Shown: piece after piece, positions 6,963 to 11,263 of the stretch | How positions within the stretch are numbered: position 1 is the stretch's first letter | Layout of the letters: each line of letters opens with the position of its first letter | From: Gammaproteobacteria bacterium | GTDB lineage: Bacteria > Pseudomonadota > Gammaproteobacteria > HK1 | DNA: 11,263 nt | Direction: 5' to 3' | Assembly: GCA_020444775.1 (NCBI GenBank) | Contig: JAGRHX010000494.1 | Location: 1 to 11,263 of the forward strand | Program-made: the position numbers and the translations under genes | The notes under the pieces: model-generated | What the model was told of the DNA's origin: nothing | What the model saw: only the letters and a program-made list of their open reading frames with translations | The model's database searches: none

Positions 6963-7799
6963 ATGCCGAACCCTCATACCGCGCCGGCCGGTGTACCGAC
7001 CGATCGCAGCTCGCAGTCGGCTAACGAACATCACCAGCACGGCAAACGCCTGGCACGGGCCTCGAGCGCTTGTGGCACCTGCAGCATCGCCCAGTGCTGC
7101 GCGCCGCACCTGCTCCTGCCCGAGCTCGAGACGCGTCCGACCCACACCCGCATACTGACCCGTGGCAGCGTGCTGCTCGAGCAGGGTGCCGACTACCAGA
7201 CGCTGTTCGTGGTGCGGTCAGGGTCCTTCAAGGCCAGCATGACCAGCGGCGACGGACGCGAGCAGATTACCGGCTTTCACCTGCCGGGAGACGTGCTCGG
7301 CCTGGACGGTTTGAGCAGTGGCCTGCACGGCTGCCGCGTGCAGGCGCTGGAGACGGCCTCGGTCTGTCACCTGCCGGTGCTCGGCTGGCCGGGCGTGCTA
7401 CGTGATTCGCCGCTGTTCGCGCGGGCAATGCGGCGCATGCTCAGCGCCGAGATCGTTCGCATGCAATCACTGATGTTGCTGCTCGGCACCGCCGGCGCGA
7501 CCGAGCGTGTCGCGGCCTTCTTGTTGTCGCTGTCGGCCCGCCACGCGCGACGCGGCTTGTCCGCCAGGCGCTTTCAGCTGAGCATGTCCAGGGACGAGAT
7601 CGCGAGCTATCTGGGGCTGGCGATGGAGACCGTCAGTCGTCAATTCACACGTTTCCAGCACGATGGCGTGCTGCACGTCGAGCGGCGTGCCATCGAGATC
7701 CGTGACATGCCGGCGCTCATCCAGCTGGCAGGCGGGCCAGCGGCGCACCGGGACGACCAGGCCGAGGTCCTGCCGGGCGCGTGCGCCGACGGCAACTGA
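6963..7799 (+). CDS. fnr: FNR-type [4Fe-4S] oxygen-responsive transcription regulator
   Basis: A 278-residue CRP/FNR-family regulator, longer than E. coli FNR (250) at both ends. Cysteines Cys37-x2-Cys40-x5-Cys46 reproduce the E. coli Cys20/23/29 spacing, including the SIAQ-C-C-AP context. Cys135 in ALETASVCHLP matches Cys122, so all four cluster ligands are present and an oxygen-labile [4Fe-4S] sensor is expected. Cys45 and Cys124 are extra. The cyclic-nucleotide-like beta-roll spans about 60-150, the dimer helix about 155-185, and the winged helix-turn-helix about 200-250. In the recognition helix ETVSR, Glu222, Ser225 and Arg226 match those reading TTGAT half-sites in FNR. It ends near IQLAGG like E. 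coli FNR, with about 20 further residues. The N-terminal tail has a histidine-rich patch (NEHHQHG). A TTGAC-N4-ATCAA box in this window, between the Pat and Acs genes, is a likely target. Anr in pseudomonads is the equivalent protein. Confidence 0.94.
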   Translation: MPNPHTAPAGVPTDRSSQSANEHHQHGKRLARASSACGTCSIAQCCAPHLLLPELETRPTHTRILTRGSVLLEQGADYQTLFVVRSGSFKASMTSGDGREQITGFHLPGDVLGLDGLSSGLHGCRVQALETASVCHLPVLGWPGVLRDSPLFARAMRRMLSAEIVRMQSLMLLLGTAGATERVAAFLLSLSARHARRGLSARRFQLSMSRDEIASYLGLAMETVSRQFTRFQHDGVLHVERRAIEIRDMPALIQLAGGPAAHRDDQAEVLPGACADGN

Positions 7800-7889
7800 G
7801 CCGGCGCCGGCACGCACAGCGAAACAGCGGCGCATGGGCTCGCCCGTCACCCACGGCGCGGCGCTCGTCGGTGTTGGGCGTGTCGGTCA
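7800..7889. other. Convergent gap between fnr and the Pat-like gene
   Basis: Ninety bp separate two converging genes. A perfect 12-bp palindrome GCCGGCGCCGGC (7800-7811) directly follows the fnr stop, and a short GGGC-TC-GCCC stem lies near 7840. Neither is followed by a T-run on either strand, so I do not call an intrinsic terminator. Termination here may be Rho-dependent or fall outside my recognition. Confidence 0.4.
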
Positions 7890-10577
7890 TCACTCACGCA
7901 GCTTCAAGGTCACCCTGACCACCCCCGGATCGTCCGGCGGCAGGGACCGGCTGAAGCCGAGGAACTCGCACAGACGCAGCATGGTGGTGTTCTCGCGCAG
8001 CACGTCGCCGAAGATCTCACCGATACCACGCTTGCGGGCATGGTCGATGATCCGGCGCATCAGCAAGATGCCGAGACCCATGCCGGTCATGTCGCCGCGT
8101 ACTATCACCGCGTATTCGGCGCGCTCGTTGTCGGAGTCCGCAGAGATCCGCACCACCCCGTAGATCTCCGACTCACCGGCGATGCCCGGATCGGTGATGA
8201 CGAGCGCCATCTCCCGGTCGTAGTCGATCTGGGTGAAGCGCGCCGCCTGCACGTGACCAAGGGTCTTCATCGGCACGAAGAAGCGCAGTCGCACTTCTTC
8301 CGGGGTGAGCCGCGCGAAGCCGGCGCGCAACGCGGGCTCGTCCTCGGGCAGCACCGGGCGCAGCAACAGCACCCGGCCATCGGCGAGCTCGATGCGTTCC
8401 TCCAGCTCACGCGGATAGGGTCGGATGGCCAGACGCGAGCCCTGGGTGCCGCTGGCCGGCGCCAGTCGGATACGCGCATCCAGGGCGATCACCCCATATT
8501 CGTCGGCGAGCAACGGGTTGATGTCCAGCTCGACGACCTCGTCCAGATCGACGATGAGCTGTGAGATCTTCACCAGGGTCAAGGCGATGGCATCGATGCT
8601 CGCCGGCGGTCGATTGCGATAGCCCTTCAACAATCGCCAGACCCGGGTGCGGGAGACCAGCTCACGCGCCAGATGCATGTTCAGCGGTGGCAGGCTCAGG
8701 GCCTTGTCGTCGACCAGCTCGACCGCGGTGCCGCCCTGCCCGAACAGGATGCAGGGACCGAATCGCGCGTCACAGGTCACCCCGAGCAACAGCTCGAAGC
8801 TCCCCGGTCGACTGAACATGGGCTGCACGCTGAAACCCTCGATGCGCGCCTGGGGCAGTTGCGCGCGGATCCGCGCGAGCATGGACTCGGCCGCGTCCCG
8901 AACCGCGGCCGGCCCCGGCAGGTCGAGCGCGACACCACCGACATCGCTCTTGTGCAGGATGTCCGGAGACAGGATCTTGAGCGCCACCATGCCACCGATG
9001 CGGCTCGCCAGCTGGGCGGCCTGCTGCGCGTCGCCAGCGATCCGGGTCTCGGTCACCGGCACGTGGTAGGCGGCCAGCACCGCCTTGGCCTCGGGCTCGG
9101 AGAGCCACTCGCGCTGCTCGGCCAGGGCCTTGTCCATGACCGCCCGTGCCTGCCCCAGGTCCGGCACGAACTGCTCCGGGATCGAGGCCGGCGTCTCCAT
9201 CAGCAGCTCCTGATTGCGCCGGTAGTTGACCATGTGCATGAAGGCCCGCACCGCCTGGGTCGGGGTTTCGTAGGTCGGGATGCGCCGTTCCGCCAGCCGC
9301 CGTCTGGACTCGATCGCGGTGTGATCCCCTACCCAGCTGGTGAGCAGCGTGCGACGCGGATGGCGGGCCAGGGTCTGGGCCACCGCGTCGGCCGCGTCCG
9401 CCGACGAGGCAACCGCCACCGGGCAGTTGAGCACCAGAAGCGCATCCGCGTTGTCGTCCTCGAGCAGCACCTCCAGGGCCGCCTGGTAGCGTGCCCCGTC
9501 GGCGTCACCGATGATGTCGACCGGATTGGCCCGTGACCAGGTCGGTGGCAGCACCGCATCGAGGCGCTGCAGGCTCTGCTCGGACAGCTCGGCGAGATGG
9601 CCGCCGGCGTCGATCAGGGCATCGGTCGCCATCACCCCCATGCCGCCGCCGTTGGTCAGGATGGCCAGACGATCGCCCGCCGGCGAAGCGCCACGCGCGA
9701 GCGTCTCGACCGCATCGAACAGCTCGTCCAGCCCCACGACCCGGAGCATGCCGGCGCGTCGGAACGCGGCGTCGTAGATGGCATCGCTGCCGGCCAGGGC
9801 GCCGGTGTGCGAGGCCGCGGCGCGCGCGCCCTCGGCATGGCGTCCGGCCTTGACCACGATCACCGGCTTCATGCGAGCCGCGGCGCGCCCGGCCGACATG
9901 AACTTACGCGCGTCGCTGACCGCTTCGATGTACAGCAGGATCGCCCGCGTGCCGGGATCGTTGGCCAGGTAGTCGAGCAGATCGCCGAAGTCCACGTCGC
10001 ACATGTCGCCGAGCGAGACCAGATGCGAGAAACCGATGCCACGGGTCTCCGCCCAGTCGATCACCGAGGTCAGCACCGCGCCGGACTGGGCAACGAAGGC
10101 CACCGTGCCGGGGCGTGGCGACAGATGCGCGAAGCTGGCGTTGAGACCCAGCCCCGGCACCATCAGCCCTACGCAGTTCGGCCCCACCACGCGCAACAGC
10201 GACGGCCGCGCCGCGTCCAGTAGCGCCTGCTGCAGGGTGGCGCCGCGCGTATCGGCCAGCTCAGCGAAGCCGGCCGTGATCACCACCGCGGCCCGACTGC
10301 CGCGGGCGGCCGCCGCGGCGATGATGCCTGGCACGCTGTCCGGCGGTGTGCTCACCACCACCAGATCCGGGGCCACCGGTAGCGACTCGATATCCGGGTA
10401 GGTCAGCACACCCTCGATCGCCTGATGCCGCGGATTGACCGGCATCACCGGGCCGTCGAAACCGCTCTTGAAGAGGTTCCGGGCCAGCACCGCGCCCACC
10501 GAGCCCGGCGTCTTGCTGGCGCCGATGAGGGCAACCGATTTCGGCTTCAACAGATGGTTCAGGTTTCTGATGCTCAT
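7890..10577 (-). CDS. Pat-like bifunctional acyl-CoA synthetase (NDP-forming) / GNAT acyltransferase
   Basis: From ATG 10577 the protein has 895 residues, close to E. coli PatZ/YfiQ (886). It opens with the CoA-binding Rossmann domain typical of the family (MSIRNLNHLLKPKSVALIGAS, about 1-130). Succinyl-CoA-ligase-like domains follow (about 140-460; VAQSGAV, SHTGALAGSD), then an ATP-grasp domain (about 490-705; ALKILSPDILHKSDVGGV) and a C-terminal GNAT domain (about 735-895). The acetyl-CoA loop is RGDMTGMGLG (827-836). Relatives acetylate lysines, notably the active-site lysine of acetyl-CoA synthetase, which switches it off. Here the residues used for phosphoryl transfer in ADP-forming acetyl-CoA synthetases also seem present (Glu218, His257, His542), so ligase activity cannot be excluded. 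The frame extends to ATG 10706, but the extra 43 residues are unlike the family. The Shine-Dalgarno at 10577 is weak. Divergent from an acetate--CoA ligase gene, with an FNR box between. Confidence 0.92.
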   Translation of the reverse strand: MSIRNLNHLLKPKSVALIGASKTPGSVGAVLARNLFKSGFDGPVMPVNPRHQAIEGVLTYPDIESLPVAPDLVVVSTPPDSVPGIIAAAAARGSRAAVVITAGFAELADTRGATLQQALLDAARPSLLRVVGPNCVGLMVPGLGLNASFAHLSPRPGTVAFVAQSGAVLTSVIDWAETRGIGFSHLVSLGDMCDVDFGDLLDYLANDPGTRAILLYIEAVSDARKFMSAGRAAARMKPVIVVKAGRHAEGARAAASHTGALAGSDAIYDAAFRRAGMLRVVGLDELFDAVETLARGASPAGDRLAILTNGGGMGVMATDALIDAGGHLAELSEQSLQRLDAVLPPTWSRANPVDIIGDADGARYQAALEVLLEDDNADALLVLNCPVAVASSADAADAVAQTLARHPRRTLLTSWVGDHTAIESRRRLAERRIPTYETPTQAVRAFMHMVNYRRNQELLMETPASIPEQFVPDLGQARAVMDKALAEQREWLSEPEAKAVLAAYHVPVTETRIAGDAQQAAQLASRIGGMVALKILSPDILHKSDVGGVALDLPGPAAVRDAAESMLARIRAQLPQARIEGFSVQPMFSRPGSFELLLGVTCDARFGPCILFGQGGTAVELVDDKALSLPPLNMHLARELVSRTRVWRLLKGYRNRPPASIDAIALTLVKISQLIVDLDEVVELDINPLLADEYGVIALDARIRLAPASGTQGSRLAIRPYPRELEERIELADGRVLLLRPVLPEDEPALRAGFARLTPEEVRLRFFVPMKTLGHVQAARFTQIDYDREMALVITDPGIAGESEIYGVVRISADSDNERAEYAVIVRGDMTGMGLGILLMRRIIDHARKRGIGEIFGDVLRENTTMLRLCEFLGFSRSLPPDDPGVVRVTLKLRE

Positions 10578-10751
10578 CGCTGCTCGATCCGCGATTCTCT
10601 GGACTGCGCTGCTGGATGGGCGCTGAAGGATGCCCGATCGACGTGCATCTACCATGCCGAGCTCGACCCGGGCCGTGATTGGCCAGCGCACCGTTGGCCC
10701 GTTCATCGTGAGCCATTCCAGGCATCACGACCAAATCCCCGTTGGCCGACC

Positions 10752-10765
10752 TTGACCTTCATCAA
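10752..10765. promoter_or_regulatory. FNR/Anr-type binding site
   Basis: TTGAC-CTTC-ATCAA matches the FNR consensus TTGAT-N4-ATCAA at nine of ten positions. It sits inside a longer perfect inverted repeat with arms ACCTTGA (10749-10755) and TCAAGGT (10762-10768). Its centre (10758.5) is about 40 bp upstream of the acs transcription start predicted from TAGTGT, the position of a class II activator site. The FNR protein in this window has the matching recognition helix. An effect on the divergent Pat-like gene is also possible. Confidence 0.75.
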
Positions 10766-10786
10766 GGTGAGTCGGCGGCCAGCCGG

Positions 10787-10792
10787 TAGTGT
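10787..10792 (+). promoter_or_regulatory. Candidate -10 element of acs
   Basis: TAGTGT matches TATAAT at T1, A2 and T6. It would start transcription near 10799, about 32 nt before the ATG. No separate -35 is visible, consistent with dependence on an activator bound at 10752-10765. Confidence 0.3.
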
Positions 10793-10821
10793 GCGGGACA
10801 ACGAGAGAGCATTTCGCGGCG

Positions 10822-10825
10822 GGAG
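10822..10825 (+). promoter_or_regulatory. Ribosome binding site of acs
   Basis: GGAG, within GGGAGAGG, lies 5 nt before the ATG at 10831. Confidence 0.65.
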
Positions 10826-10830
10826 AGGCG

Positions 10831-11263
10831 ATGAGCTTCGAGGTGATCCGCAAGGCGCCACCGGCGCGCGCCACGGGCGTTGCGCCGAACATGCTCGACT
10901 ACGAGCGGGCGCGGGCCGGCTTCGACTGGTCACAGGCACGCCAGATGCTGAACGGGCTACCGGGCGGCGGGCTGAACATCGCCCACGAGGCGGTCGATCG
11001 GCATGCCTGCGGCGCGAGCGCTGAACGCGTGGCGCTGCGTTGCCTTGCCCGTGACGGCACGCCACGGGACATCAGCTACGCCACGCTACGCGCGCAGACC
11101 AATCGCTTCGCCAATCTGCTCCGCGGCCTGGGGGTGGGCAAGGGCGACCGGGTCTGCACCCTGCTCGGCCGCCACCCCGAGCTGTACGTCACCGCGCTCG
11201 GCACCCTCAAGAACGGCAGCGTCTACTGCCCGCTGTTCTCGGCCTTCGGTCCGGAGCCGATCC
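10831..11263 (+). CDS. acsA: Acetate--CoA ligase, AcsA type (5' part, cut by window end)
   Basis: The frame is open from ATG 10831 to the right edge, giving the first 144 residues of a protein that in this family is usually around 570-660 long. The N-terminal region [17 protein letters not shown], then [14 protein letters not shown] and VALR, aligns by eye with the start of AcsA-type acetyl-CoA synthetases. It continues into the ANL-superfamily N-domain: [28 protein letters not shown] (about 81-108), then [29 protein letters not shown]. The family activates acetate with ATP to acetyl-AMP and then acetyl-CoA. The ATP/AMP motifs and the acetylatable C-terminal lysine lie beyond the window, so substrate (acetate, propionate or another short acid) is not proven. 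It is divergent from a Pat-like acyltransferase, a likely post-translational regulator, and preceded by an FNR-type box. The start is set by GGAG at 5 nt. Confidence 0.85.
   Translation, partial: MSFEVIRKAPPARATGVAPNMLDYERARAGFDWSQARQMLNGLPGGGLNIAHEAVDRHACGASAERVALRCLARDGTPRDISYATLRAQTNRFANLLRGLGVGKGDRVCTLLGRHPELYVTALGTLKNGSVYCPLFSAFGPEPI

Larger units (their letters stand above)
10578..10830. promoter_or_regulatory. Divergent promoter region of the Pat-like gene and acs
   Basis: This 253-bp gap holds the FNR-type box (10752-10765), a candidate -10 for acs (10787-10792) and the acs ribosome binding site. It also holds CCGTTGGCC as a direct repeat (10691-10699 and 10739-10747). A minus-strand TGGAAT (10715-10720) could serve as -10 for the Pat-like gene, giving a leader of about 130 nt; its support is thin. 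Confidence 0.55.

Noticed and set aside
7800..7811. GCCGGCGCCGGC as a terminator of fnr
   Set aside because: Perfect palindrome but with no loop of usual size and no following T-run.
8673..9536. + strand open frame (287 codons) inside the Pat-like gene
   Set aside because: Antisense shadow of the ATP-grasp and ligase domains; its translation is rich in R, G, H and Q with no recognisable domain.
10578..10706. 43-residue N-terminal extension of the Pat-like protein
   Set aside because: Family members start at the equivalent of MSIRNLNHLLKPKSVALIGAS. The extension is unlike the family and would run through the promoter region.
10752..10757. TTGACC as a sigma-70 -35 element for acs
   Set aside because: It matches five of six positions, but no -10-like hexamer is found 16-18 bp downstream; the FNR-box reading explains the symmetry better.

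Overview
The window is GC-rich, bacterial, and reads best as a gammaproteobacterium. The reasons are a classical [4Fe-4S] FNR close to the E. coli protein in its cysteine spacing and DNA-recognition helix, a PatZ/YfiQ-type acyltransferase, and a chromosomal layout with short intergenic gaps. Genus cannot be fixed from the sequence. No RNA gene, insertion sequence, CRISPR array or phage gene was seen, so this looks like ordinary chromosome.

Left to right: (1) 1-363 is non-coding as far as I can see. (2) 364-1137 (+) encodes a protein with two carboxymuconolactone-decarboxylase (CMD) repeats. Its 3' end overlaps the next gene, which converges on it, by 24 bp. (3) 6373-1114 (-) is a tight three-gene signalling operon. 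It runs from a CheB-CheR-PAS fusion, through a soluble PAS histidine kinase of the NarL/HisKA_3 class, to a LuxR/NarL-type response regulator. Both junctions are 4-bp stop/start overlaps using non-ATG starts (TTGA and GTGA). (4) 6374-6962 is a divergent regulatory region with a perfect 13-bp tandem repeat on the operon side and a 9-bp-arm perfect palindrome on the fnr side. (5) 6963-7799 (+) is an FNR/CRP-family iron-sulfur oxygen regulator. (6) 10577-7890 (-) is a bifunctional NDP-forming acyl-CoA synthetase / GNAT acetyltransferase (Pat-like). (7) 10578-10830 is a divergent promoter region carrying an excellent FNR-type box. (8) 10831 to the right edge (+) is the start of an AcsA-type acetate--CoA ligase, cut by the window end.

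Two functional modules emerge. In the right half, an oxygen-responsive FNR sits beside a divergent pair made of acetyl-CoA synthetase and a protein acyltransferase of the family known to acetylate and inhibit acetyl-CoA synthetase. An FNR-type box (TTGAC-N4-ATCAA) lies between the two genes, about 40 bp upstream of a plausible start of acs transcription. This suggests control of acetate activation by oxygen and by lysine acylation. In the left half, the operon splits into separate proteins what is often one long CheB-CheR-PAS-kinase hybrid, and hands the output to a DNA-binding regulator. No chemoreceptor or flagellar gene is present to serve as substrate for the CheB/CheR domains, so their target is open.

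Nothing here is clearly a wholly new system. The FNR-box/Pat/Acs arrangement and the CheBR-PAS/kinase/regulator operon with its upstream repeats deserve the closest look.
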